NCBI GenBank assembly: GCA_047291315.1
Contig: JBDPYZ010000023.1
Span: 1-37,736, forward strand
Length of the DNA stretch: 37,736 nucleotides
Reading direction: 5' to 3'
From: Arsenophonus fragariae
GTDB lineage: Bacteria > Pseudomonadota > Gammaproteobacteria > Enterobacterales > Enterobacteriaceae
Shown: positions 1 to 8,961 of the stretch, piece by piece
How positions within the stretch are numbered: position 1 is the first letter of the stretch
Layout: each line of letters opens with the position of its first letter
The notes under the pieces: generated by a model
Told to the model about the DNA's origin: nothing
Databases searched by the model: none
The model's input: only the letters and a program-made list of their open reading frames with translations
Position numbers and translations under genes: made by a program

Positions 1-2
1 TT

Positions 3-152
3 ATTGTAAAAAATAATAATCTAGATTATTTGTATATGAACACCTTAGTGTCAGCGATTCAAAAGTTAGTAATTAAAGATGTTGTCCAGTATACAGAACA
101 AAAAATAGCCGCTTATAAGCGAGTTGTTAGGTTAGGTGTAGAAATATCTTAA
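3..152 (+). CDS. C-terminal end of an unrecognised (phage?) protein
   Basis: An open frame enters from the left edge and stops at TAA 150-152, giving about 49 residues (Leu-, Val- and Lys-rich, ending VRLGVEIS). It ends just before a strong promoter. In lambdoid phages that position is often taken by a late antiterminator, but I see no zinc-finger cysteines and cannot identify the family. Only the tail of the gene is in the window. Confidence 0.35.
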   Translation: MVKNNNLDYLYMNTLVSAIQKLVIKDVVQYTEQKIAAYKRVVRLGVEIS

Positions 153-179
153 ATACTGATCAAATCCTCAGTAAAATGC

Positions 180-209
180 TTGACTGTCCGTACATCCGTA
201 CAGTATTAT
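180..209 (+). promoter_or_regulatory. sigma-70-type promoter with tandem 8-bp operator-like repeat
   Basis: TTGACT (180-185) and TATTAT (204-209) are separated by 18 bp. The spacer holds two adjacent copies of TCCGTACA (187-194 and 195-202). The promoter points at the metallopeptidase/endA genes and lies upstream of two intrinsic terminators. A repressor or activator binding the tandem repeat is inferred from its position only. Confidence 0.5.
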
Positions 210-256
210 ATGCTATAGTAGCGCAGAGCTATTGAATAAGGCGCTTAAATACATAT

Positions 257-285
257 CAGAACCTCGCTTTTGCGGGGTTTTTTCA
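257..285 (+). terminator. intrinsic terminator in the leader (first)
   Basis: AACCTCGC and GCGGGGTT form a hairpin around a TTTT loop (one G-T pair), followed by a run of six T. It lies about 50 bp downstream of the promoter -10 and before any gene, so it would stop leader transcription unless read through. Confidence 0.6.
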
Positions 286-360
286 TTTACGCCACCGCCA
301 TACTTCCAAGTTAAGTAACTAAAACGAGTAAGGCGGCTGGCTACCGTTCTGTTTTTAAAG

Positions 361-384
361 AGGTCGCTCAGGCGGCCTTTTTTA
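361..384 (+). terminator. intrinsic terminator in the leader (second)
   Basis: GGTCGC and GCGGCC pair around TCAG (one G-T pair), followed by six T. It lies 20 bp before the metallopeptidase start at 404. With the terminator near 257-285 it resembles a terminator-guarded late operon of lambdoid phages, in which antitermination controls expression. That control is inferred. Confidence 0.55.
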
Positions 385-403
385 TTGATTAAAAGGGGCA
401 TAA

Positions 404-1323
404 ATGCACTGGAAAGAGAGACGGGAAAGTGAGCAGGTGGAAGACCGGCGAGATAGTCAGAAAGCACAGGAAGAGAATGACAACCTGATAGAAGTGCGGG
501 GGCGACGGAAGAAAAAGGCAAAGAAAAGGAAACCAAAATACAAACCGCTATTAGCGGAAGGTTTTGCGTTTTCCCGCTGGCGTTGGTGGGGGTGGTAGTT
601 ATCCTCCTGCTGTTACTGGGGGGCTATCGCTGGGCTTTTGCCTCATCTCTTCAGGCATCGGAAGCGGGCCGGTTTACTTCGGTGATACTGGCGTCAACCG
701 AAGATGTCTGGACCAAGATATTTTATGAGCATAAGTCTAAGCCTGATTCTAAGTTTGAGTCTGACGGTGGTTACCTGCTACCGAAACTGGTGATGTACCG
801 CGGAGAGACCCAGACGGACTGTGGCACGGGGTACACCCTGATAGGGCCATTTTATTGCCCGGCTGATAGCACGATATATATTGACCTGTCATTTTATGAC
901 GAGATGAAAGACAGACTGGGGGCAGACGGTGAATTTGCCTTTGGCTATGTGATAGCCCATGAAGTAGGTCATCATGTTCAGAACCTGCTGGGTGTCCTGA
1001 AGAAAGTGGACTTGGCACAGGCGAATATGTCATCGAAAGAGGCCAATAAGTTATCGGTGAAGCTGGAATTGCAGGCGGACTGCTATGCGGGGGTATGGGG
1101 CCATTATATGCAGGAGGAAGGGATACTGGAGCCGGGGGATTTGGATAACGCGTTGGGTGCGGCCGAGGCGATTGGTGATGACCGTCTCCAAAAGGAAGGT
1201 CTTGGACGGGTAGTACCGGATACGTTCACTCACGGGACATCGGCACAGCGTCATAACTGGTTTAAACGGGGTTTTGATAGCGGTGACCCAAAACAATGTA
1301 ATACCTTCAAGGAGATACGATGA
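404..1323 (+). pseudogene. neutral zinc metallopeptidase, YpfJ/KPN_00481 family (frameshifted prophage copy)
   Basis: The start ATG at 404 follows an AAAGGGG ribosome site. The N-terminus (MHWKERRESEQVEDRR) matches the usual MRWxxRRES-VEDRR start of the YpfJ family, followed by a Lys/Arg-rich stretch. The frame then shifts near 569-576 (GTTTTCCC run): a one-base loss moves it into the frame that encodes a membrane helix (PLALVGVVVILLLLLGG), an outer catalytic domain with intact HEVGHH (near 955-972), ELQADC and the C-terminal TFTHGTSAQRHNWFKRGFDSGDP motif. The product would be a single-pass, membrane-anchored, periplasm-facing zinc peptidase of about 305 residues. Its stop overlaps endA (ATGA), so the two are probably translationally coupled. 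The single frameshift may be real or a sequencing slip, since everything else is conserved. A second, far more damaged copy lies at 29097-29974. Confidence 0.8.
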
Positions 1324-2192
1324 TTATCAGACAACATTGGGTAATCGGTATCCTGTGCTTGTTGAGTGTGTTAAGCACACCCGCTCAGGCGGCTAAGCCA
1401 GTTAATACCCCGAAGAGTTTCAGTGAAGCGAAATGGATCTCCCGTCAGGCCGTTTATAACGACCTCAATCAGGGTGCAGGTGGCACCCTCTATTGTGGCT
1501 GTGACTGGCAGTGGACAGGAAAAAACGGGGGTCGAATTGACCTTGAAAGTTGTGGTCAGGCGGTCAGACGGGAAGTTCACCGTCATCGTGCACAGCGGAT
1601 TGAGTGGGAGCATATCGTGCCGGCGTCGGTATTCGGTCAGGCGTTTGGCTGTAAAGAAAAAGGTGGCCGAAAAGTCTGCCGTCAAGAAGACCCCGAATTT
1701 CGAAAAGCGGAAGGCGATTTGCACAATCTGGCACCGGAGTCAGGTGAAGTGAATAACGACCGTGGAAATATGCCGTTTGGGGAAGCAGGGCCTGTTCCTT
1801 TTGTTTACGGGCAGTGTCAGAGCCGTCCGGATTTTAAACAGCGGGTTTTTGAACCGCGCGATGAAGTCAAGGGTCTCGTCTCCCGTGTCTGGTTTTATAT
1901 GTCAGACCGGTATGGTTTTGTGATACCCCTTAAGCAGCAAGCGATTTTGATGCAGTGGGACAGGCAATATCCACCGGATGCGCGCGAACGGGAACGCGAC
2001 CGGCGTATTGCTGCAATTACAGGTGTGCACAATCCGTTTGTGACGGGTGAAAAGGTATGGGAAAAACATGTGGATATGCGGACAGCGAAACAGTCATTAA
2101 CGCAGAAAATCAAGTCTGTTTTAGTGGTGGAGAGTCGTGATGGTGGCGATTTGCATAAAATTATCAAAGCGGTTAATGGACGGGGTTATTAA
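1320..2192 (+). CDS. endA: exported endonuclease I (EndA-like), phage-borne
   Basis: 290 residues. A cleavable signal peptide (about 1-24, ending TPAQA) sends it to the periplasm. The endonuclease I fold is shown by EWEHIVPAS (catalytic His98) and by EGDLHNLAPESGEVNNDRGN near 150-170. Cysteine pairs (C59/C61, C78, C110, C119) are typical of the family. This family cuts double-stranded DNA non-specifically with Mg2+. Chromosomal EndA is about 235 residues; this copy is longer because of a C-terminal tail after about 230. A strong AAGGAG lies just upstream, and the ATG overlaps the metallopeptidase TGA by four bases, so the peptidase and nuclease form one unit. Similar pairs occur on phages and conjugative plasmids as accessory genes. 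A role in degrading incoming or host DNA is inferred. Confidence 0.85.
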   Translation: MIIRQHWVIGILCLLSVLSTPAQAAKPVNTPKSFSEAKWISRQAVYNDLNQGAGGTLYCGCDWQWTGKNGGRIDLESCGQAVRREVHRHRAQRIEWEHIVPASVFGQAFGCKEKGGRKVCRQEDPEFRKAEGDLHNLAPESGEVNNDRGNMPFGEAGPVPFVYGQCQSRPDFKQRVFEPRDEVKGLVSRVWFYMSDRYGFVIPLKQQAILMQWDRQYPPDARERERDRRIAAITGVHNPFVTGEKVWEKHVDMRTAKQSLTQKIKSVLVVESRDGGDLHKIIKAVNGRGY

Positions 2193-2230
2193 TTTGATAA
2201 GTATATTTTTTATGCAGTAATCACCTTCCT

Positions 2231-2250
2231 TTGATATAGTTAACTATCAA
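2231..2250. promoter_or_regulatory. palindromic operator-like site upstream of the Ail/Lom gene
   Basis: ATAGTTAACTAT (2236-2247) is a perfect 12-bp palindrome inside the near-palindrome TTGATATAGTTAACTATCAA. It sits 47 bp before the outer-membrane protein ATG. It could be an operator for that gene; the binding protein is unknown. Confidence 0.35.
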
Positions 2251-2296
2251 TAAAATTAATGGTTAGCTAGCTGAAAGATAAACCAAAGGAAAAACA

Positions 2297-2913
2297 ATGA
2301 AAAAGACGGTGTTGTTATTAATCGTTTCGTTATTTTCTGGTGCTGCAATGGCAAAAGAAGGTGATCATACGCTATCGATGGGGTATTTAAAGGTAAATTC
2401 TGGCGGAATTAAAAAATTAACTGAGCATGTAGATCTAAAGAAGCCTGATGGCATCGCAACAGTTTATGTGGATGGTTATTCAGGGGCAGGGGGCGCATTC
2501 GCACGTTATCGTTATGAAATAACTAATGATTGGGGAATTACTAGCTCTATTGCTTATTCAAAAACAGATTATAGCTCATCATTTACCTTGAATGTTGACA
2601 AAATACATCTAAATATACCCGTGATGTTAACGGAGAGTATATGTCTTTAATGGCGGGTCCATCTTATAGAATCAATGAATACGTTAGCGTTTTTGGATTA
2701 GTGGGTTTTGGCTATAACAATGTGAACTTTGATTTAGATGTAACTAAATATGGTAAAAAAACGTTTTCAAAAAGTAACACCGATTTAGCCTATGGTGTTG
2801 GAATGCAAATAAATGTTTATCAAGGCGTTACCCTTGATATGGGTTATGAACAGTCTGGCTCTGGCGGCTGGAAAACCAATGCATTTACTGCTGGTGTAGG
2901 CTGTAAGTTTTAA
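2297..2913 (+). pseudogene. lom: Ail/Lom/OmpX-type outer-membrane beta-barrel protein, frameshifted
   Basis: AAAGGAAAAAC precedes ATG 2297. The N-terminal part has a signal peptide (about 1-19, ending GAAMA), then HTLSMGYLKV and FARYRYEITNDWGITSSIAY, typical of the first strands of Ail/Lom/PagC barrels. A frame change near 2603-2616 moves into a frame reading KYTRDVNGEYMSLMAGPSYR, then VSVFGLVGFGYN and ending AGVGCKF with a terminal aromatic residue, as needed for BAM insertion. Joined, the protein is about 205 residues, normal for Lom. In lambda, lom is a lysogenic-conversion gene beside J; here it lies before M. The family supports attachment to host cells or serum resistance. The gene is probably inactive unless the shift is a sequence error. 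Confidence 0.75.
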
Positions 2914-3005
2914 GCTGCAGTTAAATTTAAAACATCAAAGGTAGTTTCATTAATTATATGTGCTGCCCGCCAGAATTTGTACAATTAACCTCCTTCTTTT
3001 TATAG

Positions 3006-3212
3006 ATCCCTGAAGCATCCTGGCATCCTTCCTGTTCTGAACGACGGGGTTTTACGGCATATTTGATAAAAGATAACAGGGTTCATCATGCCAGTGAAAT
3101 TTCAGCGGATGAGCATGTGTTATCGCTTGATTCTTTTATGAAGCTTGCTCATCGGGCAGGGTATTTAGTTATCCGCAAAGATAAATTGTTATCACTGTCC
3201 AATGAATGGTGA
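3006..3212 (+). pseudogene. C-terminal fragment of an unrecognised protein
   Basis: A frame of about 68 codons ends at TGA 3210-3212. The first third coincides with the IS end remnant. The rest (DNRVHHASEISADEH, then KLAHRAGYLVIRKDKL) looks like genuine coding sequence. It seems to be the 3' end of a gene cut by the insertion. I do not recognise the family; it lies where a lambda-like phage would carry the tape-measure/T/G genes, all of which are absent. Confidence 0.35.
3034..3070 (+). mobile_element. IS200/IS605-type right-end remnant
   Basis: CTGAACGACGGGGTTTTACG followed by CATATTTGATAAAA matches the reverse complement of 32805-32844 (about 31 of 35 bases). That second copy sits directly after an IS200-like tnpA 3' end. 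Only the terminal stretch is left here; no transposase frame remains. Confidence 0.45.
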
Positions 3213-3289
3213 TACGTAATTTGGAATAAAGTAATCATCGTATGATTTACAGGCCATGTCTCAGGTGGTTTTTTTATGGAGTCAACTCA

Positions 3290-3631
3290 ATGGACGAATT
3301 TACATGGCGAACACAAATTCAGGACAGTCCCACGGGAGAATTCAGGCACAGAATCAAAGAAGTTGAATTTGGAGATGGTTATAAACAAGTATCGGCTGAA
3401 GGTATTCATCCCGAAACGCAATCATGGCCCTTCTCGTATTTAGGCAAAAAAGACGAGGTGATACCCATCTTTGATTTTATTCGTCACCATACGGTGAAGT
3501 CCTTTATCTGGGTGCCGCCTTTTGGTGTGAAGGGGTTGTATCGGGTGAAAGCAGATTCGATTCGCATGACCCCTTTTGCCGGTGTTGTGATGAAAATATC
3601 GGCGACGTTTGAGGAGGCTTTCTCAGCATGA
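3290..3631 (+). CDS. M: phage minor tail protein M (lambda gpM family)
   Basis: About 113 residues from the ATG at 3290, which has GGAG eight bases upstream; an in-frame ATG at 3242 lacks such a site. The motif VEFGDGYKQ near 20 and the ending FIWVPPF...ISATFEEAF match lambda gpM (VRFGDGYSQ, FLWTPPY, FSAEFEQ; 109 residues). gpM is a structural protein of the tail tip, assembled with L, I, K and J before tube growth. The stop overlaps the L start. The upstream tail genes (V, G, T, H) are missing, so this module alone cannot make a tail. Confidence 0.85.
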   Translation: MDEFTWRTQIQDSPTGEFRHRIKEVEFGDGYKQVSAEGIHPETQSWPFSYLGKKDEVIPIFDFIRHHTVKSFIWVPPFGVKGLYRVKADSIRMTPFAGVVMKISATFEEAFSA

Positions 3632-4371
3632 CTATGGTTTCTGATGTGCAACAATTAGCACCGGGTGAAAAAATCCAGTTAGTGGACGTTGATGGCAGTG
3701 CCTTTGGTGGTCCGGTATTGCGCTTTCATGCTTACAATTTTCGCCATACACCCGAAGAGATTGAACAGGCAGAAGGCGAATTAAAGCCTAAACCTATCTG
3801 GTGGCAAGGTAACGAATATGGCGCATGGCCTTATGAGATTTCAGGGCTGTCAAAAAGCGGTGAGGGAAGTCCAGCCAGACCGATATTAAAGGTGGGGAAT
3901 ATGGACAGTCTGATATCGTCACTCTGTTTACAGTTTGATGATATGGTTCAGGCGAAAGTGACCATTTTTGAGACTTTTTCGCATTATCTAGATAGTAAAA
4001 ATTTCCCTGACGATAATCTAACGGCTAATCCGGATGAGTGCTTTAAACAGGTATTTTATGTTGACCGAAAAAGTCACGAAGTGGCGGGCAGTTTTGTGGA
4101 ATTTGAACTCTCTTGCCCTTTCGATTTACAAGGCGTCATGTTGCCAGTGCGCCAGATACATAATCTATGTTACTGGTGCATGCGTGGCGGGTATCGCTCA
4201 GGTAATGGATGCGCCTACAACGGAAATCGATATTTTGATGAGAAAGGAAATCCGGTTGATGACCCTGCATTAGATGTTTGCGGTGGGCTGCTGAGTGATT
4301 GTAAAAAGCGGTTTGGGGAAAATGCCCCATTAGATTTTGGTGGATTCCCAGCAGCAGGGTTAATACGATGA
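3628..4371 (+). CDS. L: phage minor tail protein L, Fe-S tail-tip protein
   Basis: 247 residues, close to the 232 of lambda gpL; it overlaps M and K by four bases at each end. The C-terminal part carries cysteines C181 (HNLCYW), C195 (GNGCAY), C218 and C225 (VCGGLLSDC), matching the four cysteines of lambda gpL that hold a [4Fe-4S] cluster; the C218-C225 spacing is the same as in lambda. It ends FGGFPAAGLIR, like the FGGF of gpL. The gene appears intact. Confidence 0.88.
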   Translation: MTMVSDVQQLAPGEKIQLVDVDGSAFGGPVLRFHAYNFRHTPEEIEQAEGELKPKPIWWQGNEYGAWPYEISGLSKSGEGSPARPILKVGNMDSLISSLCLQFDDMVQAKVTIFETFSHYLDSKNFPDDNLTANPDECFKQVFYVDRKSHEVAGSFVEFELSCPFDLQGVMLPVRQIHNLCYWCMRGGYRSGNGCAYNGNRYFDEKGNPVDDPALDVCGGLLSDCKKRFGENAPLDFGGFPAAGLIR

Positions 4372-5081
4372 TAACAAAAGGTCTCACTGAAGCGATATTT
4401 AGCCATGTTAAAATGGAATTTCCGCAGGAAGCCTGTGGGATTATTTGTCAAAAAAGCCGTGTAAAACACTATTTTCCTTGCCGTAATCTTGCTTCAAATC
4501 CGACTGAACACTTTGAATTATCACCGGAAGACTATACCAATGCCGAAGACTGGGGAACGCCTATTGCTATCGTGCATTCTCATTGTGGCGACGGCGTGAC
4601 GACGCAACCGAGTGGAATTGATTATTTGCAGTGTGATGCCAGTGAATTACCGTGGATAATTGTGTCTTGGCCAGAGGGTGATTTGCGCACTATTCAACCA
4701 ATAAGTGAGCGTGAATTAACGGGTCGAGCGTTTGTTTTGGGTTACTCGGACTGCTGGACACTGATTGTTGATTATTTTCGGCAAGAACACGATATTACGT
4801 TAAATAACTATAGTGTGACTTATCCATGGTGGGAACAAGGCGAAAACCGTTATATGGATAACTATCTAAAAGAAGGCTTTGTCGAAATTAATGATACTCC
4901 TAAAGTCAGTGACGTGGTCATTATGCAGGTTCAGGCTGATGTACCAAATCATGCAGGTGTTTTGCTGGATAACAGCATGCTTTTACATCATTTATACGGA
5001 CAACTAAGCCGTGTCACTCCCTATAGTGATTACTGGCGTGACCGGACCGTCAAAATTGTCAGAAGGAAAGCGTGGATATGA
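4368..5081 (+). CDS. K: tail tip assembly protein K: JAMM plus NlpC/P60 peptidase
   Basis: 237 residues, two domains. The N-terminal MPN/JAMM domain has E21, the HSH motif at 70-72, S82 and D85 (zinc isopeptidase signature). The C-terminal NlpC/P60 domain has the DCW cysteine C129 and the NHAG histidine H195. This is the usual lambda gpK layout; the family is thought to process tail-tip proteins and may open peptidoglycan during DNA entry. It overlaps L by 4 bp and I by ATGA. All visible catalytic residues are present. Confidence 0.9.
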   Translation: MITKGLTEAIFSHVKMEFPQEACGIICQKSRVKHYFPCRNLASNPTEHFELSPEDYTNAEDWGTPIAIVHSHCGDGVTTQPSGIDYLQCDASELPWIIVSWPEGDLRTIQPISERELTGRAFVLGYSDCWTLIVDYFRQEHDITLNNYSVTYPWWEQGENRYMDNYLKEGFVEINDTPKVSDVVIMQVQADVPNHAGVLLDNSMLLHHLYGQLSRVTPYSDYWRDRTVKIVRRKAWI

Positions 5082-5686
5082 ATGAACTAAGCACTGTTCG
5101 GTTATATGGAAAACTGGGCGTAAAGTTTGGCCGTGTCCATCAATTAGCGGTTAGCTCACCGAGAGAAGCGATTAAAGCGTTGTGTGTGCTTTATTCAGGC
5201 TTTGAACGTTATCTGGCTGATGCGCATTTGAAGGGAATTGAGTTTGCTGTCTTCAAGGGGAAAAGGAATATTGGCGAAGATGAATTTCACCTGAACACAA
5301 AAGAGGATATTCGAATAGCGCCGATAATTAAGGGCAGCAAACCAGGTGGCTTCTTTCAGACGATGTTAGGGGTGGCCATGATAGGCGCGGCAATGATGTT
5401 AGGTCCTGCCGGATGGGCAGCATTTGGGGCAGCTGGCTTCATGGGCGGGGCATTAGCTATGGGTGGTGCTTCAATGGCATTAGGCGGTATAGCGCAAATG
5501 TTGTCACCTCAGCCGCCCGGCGCTTCAATCCGTCAGGATGCGGATAATAAACCCTCTTATGCATTTGGCGGTGCGGTAAATACCACCGCTCAAGGCAATC
5601 CGGTGCCGTTACTGTATACACTGGATAGAAAAGAGATAGGTGGGGCAATCATATCAGCAGGGATTTACACCGAAGACCAAAGATAG
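5078..5686 (+). CDS. I: phage tail assembly protein I (lambda gpI family)
   Basis: About 202 residues. I chose the ATG at 5078, which overlaps the K stop as ATGA; a GTG at 5072 with GGA four bases upstream is also possible and adds two residues. The ubiquitin-like N-terminal half (VRLYGKLGVKFG...) leads into IIKGSKPGG, then a Gly/Ala/Met-rich hydrophobic stretch and MALGGIAQMLSP, as in lambda gpI (SMVLGGVAQMLAPK). gpI is needed for tail-tip assembly with J, L and K. The C-terminal FGGAVNTTAQGNPVPLLY is typical. Confidence 0.88.
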   Translation: MNELSTVRLYGKLGVKFGRVHQLAVSSPREAIKALCVLYSGFERYLADAHLKGIEFAVFKGKRNIGEDEFHLNTKEDIRIAPIIKGSKPGGFFQTMLGVAMIGAAMMLGPAGWAAFGAAGFMGGALAMGGASMALGGIAQMLSPQPPGASIRQDADNKPSYAFGGAVNTTAQGNPVPLLYTLDRKEIGGAIISAGIYTEDQR

Positions 5687-5704
5687 TATCAATCATTGAC
5701 ATTA

Positions 5705-5727
5705 AGTTGCTAAGGCGACTTTTTTTA
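5705..5727 (+). terminator. terminator-like hairpin between I and J
   Basis: AGTTGC and GCGACT pair around TAAG (one G-T pair), followed by seven T. It ends about 11 bp before the J start. It may attenuate J expression or be a leftover. Confidence 0.4.
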
Positions 5728-5737
5728 TGGGTAAAAT

Positions 5738-8700
5738 ATGGCAAATCTTATTTTTGGGGCGAAAGGCGGTGAAGATGGTGGGCATAAACCTGTAGAGTCA
5801 CCCGATAGCCTTTTGTCGGAATCAACCGCAAAATTACTCTTTGCTATTTCTGAGGGTGAAATAGTTGGCGGATTAGATGCTACCCGTGTTTTTCTGGATG
5901 GTACGCCGATTGGCAATCCTGACGGCAGTAAAAATTTTGAGGGCGTGACGTGGGAGTTCCGTCCAGGCAGCGAGCAACAGGAATATATCAAAGGCATTCC
6001 GACAGTTGATAACGAAATCAGTATCAACAGGGAGTTAAAAGATGATCAGCCTTATGTCAGGTCGATAAATAATATCCAGCTATCGGCTATTCGGTTACGT
6101 TTCTCTGTGCCTCAACTCCTTGAACAACATGATAATGGTGATACATCAGGTTACTGTATTGATTATGCCATTGACCTGTCGACGGATGGAAGTGGCTACA
6201 AAGAAGTGCTGCATGCTGCCTTTGATGGAAAAACAACCAGTGAATATCAGCGTACGCACCGTATCGATTTACCCGTTGCCCAGACAGGCTGGCAATTGCG
6301 AGTTCGTCGCTTGACCTCGAATAAAAATACGGCTCGCATTGCAGATAAAGTGAATATCTCCACCATTACTGAAGTGATTGACGCTAAACTCAGGTACCCT
6401 AATACGGCATTACTATTTATTACGTTTAACGCCCGGCAGTTTAATAATCGTATTCCGAAAGTCAGTCTTCGTCCAAAAGGTGGGTTACGGGTAAAGGTAC
6501 CCTCAAACTATGATCCGGTTAATCGAAATTATATTGGCGTATGGAATGGCGCCTTCAAACTGGCAGCGACGAATAATCCCGCCTGGATTTTTTATGATTT
6601 AGTCCTGAATAATCGCTATGGTTGTGGTGAGAGAATTAATGCCACCCAGATTGATAAATGGGATTTGTACCAGATAGCACAATATTGTGATGAAAAAATC
6701 CCTGACGGTCAGGGTGGTTCAGGTAAAGAACCTCGCTTTTTATGTGATATTTACATTCAATCTCAGGGATCGGCTTATCAGGTGTTGCGGGATATTGCAG
6801 GCATTTTTAGAGGCATGACCTACTGGGCTGATAATTCAATCAAAGCGGTGGCGGATATGCCATCGGATGTATTCCGGATTTTCACTCAGGCTAACATAGT
6901 CGGCGGTAAGCCTGAGTACTCAGGTGGCAGCCAGGAAAATCGTTATACACAAGTGCTAGTTTCTTATTCGGATGCAGATAACCACAGCCATGATGCAATT
7001 GAGGCCGTGTCTGATAACAAATTGCAGCGCCGCTATGGTGTTCGTAAAACCGATATTTCTGCGATTGGATGTACTCGGCAATCAGAAGCTAACCGTCGAG
7101 GGCGTTGGTTATTGTTAACCAATGCGTATGACCGAATGATTACTTTTTCGACAGGGTTAGAAGGTGCTGTCCCTTCACCGGGGCATATTATTGGCGTGGC
7201 GGATGCGGATCTGGCGGGGCGTGTTATTGGTGGGCGAGTTTCAGCTGTGGATGACAGGAAAGTCACCCTCGACAGAAAGGCTGACATTAAACCCGGTGAC
7301 CGGCTCATCATTAATTTACCTGATGGAGAATCAGAAGGGAGAACGGTACAAACGGTAAACGGTAAGATGATTACGGTGACGACGGCTTATTCCCAACCGG
7401 TAGAGAAAAATGCGGTGTGGACGGTGGATGCGAATGATTTGGCCATTCAGTTCTATCGGGTCATTAGCATATCGGATAATGCGGATAATACTTACACAAT
7501 CACAGGCGCTTTTTATAATCCGAATAAGTATGCGCATATTGATTCGGGAGCCCGAATTGATAAAAGACCCATCACCGTCATTCCGCCTGGCGTTCAGGTG
7601 CCGCCAAAAACGTACGTATTTCTGCATATATCCAAATTAATCAAGGCATTGCCATCACAACATTAAGCGTCGATTGGGACGCTTCTGAGAATGCTATTGC
7701 TTATGAAGCACAATGGCGAAGAGGAAATAACAACTGGGTATCCGTTCTACGGACTTCAACATTGGGATTTGAGGTGCAGGGAATTTATGCTGGACGTTAT
7801 CAGGTGCGGGTAAGAGCCGTTAATTCGTTTGATATTTCATCAATATGGTCGAATGCGCCTGAGACAGTGTTGAAAGGGAAAGAAGGTGAACTGCCCATAC
7901 CTATTAATTTCCGAGCGTCCACGTTAGTCTTTGGTATTAAGTTGAATTGGGGATTTCGTGAAAACACGGAAGACACGTTAAAAACAGAGATACAGTATAG
8001 CAAAACCAATGATGGTGAAGGCTTGATGTTATTGGCTGATATCCCTTATCCGTTAAAGACACATGAAATGTCAGGTTTGGCAGCGGGAGTGGTTTTTTAT
8101 TTTCGAGCAAGACTGGTTGACAAATCGGGTAATCAGTCGCCGTGGACAGAATTTGTTCTGGGTGAATCCGCATTTGATGCTAGTAGTATTATTGACGAAA
8201 TTTCAGAAAAAGTTAACGACACAGAAGCAATTAAGCAGCTTAAATCAGGCATCGACAGCAGTAACGAAGCGACACTTGAAAATGCAAAAGGTCTTAACGG
8301 AAACTTTCAGCACTTTGTACGTGAAAACGGCAAGATGAAGGCTGAAATTGTCAGGGTTGATAATTATGTCGTTACAGAAACCAAAGCTTTAGCAGAATCC
8401 ATACATCAGGTCAGAGCAACGGCTGATAATTCCTTGGCAGCAGCGGATAAGTCTTGGGCGGCAGCACAAAACTCGCTACAGGCGAAGTATGACCTGAAGA
8501 AGGGTGAGGCTTCTGCAACTTTTACTAATCTGGTCAAGATCCACTACGACGGTGTTGACTATGATGCGGGTATGGTGATGGGTGCTGAATTAAAAAATGG
8601 AAAAGTCAGTACTCAAATTGGCTTTAGCGCACGAACGTTCATCATCTACAACCCAGTTAATGGCAAAAAAGTGCCGATGTTTACTATTCAAAATGGGCAA

Positions 8701-8961
8701 GCCTCTATTAATGACGTTCTTATCAATAAAGCAGCCATTGAAAATGTGATAGTTGGTATGGATATTCGTTCTAAAAATTATCAAGCTGGGAAAACCGGCT
8801 TCAAAATAGATGGTGAGGCGGGTATCGCAGAATTTAATCAGTTACTGATTAATAAAGATTTTAAAATCTACGGCGATGAGTCAAAAATCGTGTTAGACAA
8901 TACAGGACTGGCTGTGTATCCGACTTCTGGCGGTGTGATAAAACTCGGCAGGAGACCATAA
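5738..8961 (+). pseudogene. J: host-specificity / tail tip attachment protein J, frameshifted
   Basis: J is the central tail fibre that binds the bacterial receptor. The start ATG 5738 has GGGTA upstream. The first frame (642 codons) matches lambda J throughout: LLSESTAKLLFAISEGEI, VPSNYDPVNRNYIGVWNG, LNNRYGCGERI, PSPGHIIGVAD. At a run of five A near 7602-7607 the frame breaks and stops at 7664-7666. Adding one A restores NVRISAYIQINQGIAITTLS and continues to 8961 with FN3-type domains, an Ala-rich helical stretch and a tail-spike region ending near FTIQNGQASINDVLI. Joined length is about 1074 residues, against 1132 in lambda. Either a one-base deletion inactivated it, or the homopolymer was misread. 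The rest shows no decay. Confidence 0.85.

Noticed and set aside
183..205. LexA-type SOS box
   Set aside because: CTGT and ACAG flank the tandem repeat but with twelve bases between them; LexA needs eight.
7600..7610. Programmed frameshift in J
   Set aside because: A run of five A lacks a heptameric slippery site and a following structure, and lambda-like J genes are not known to shift frame; deletion or sequence error is simpler.
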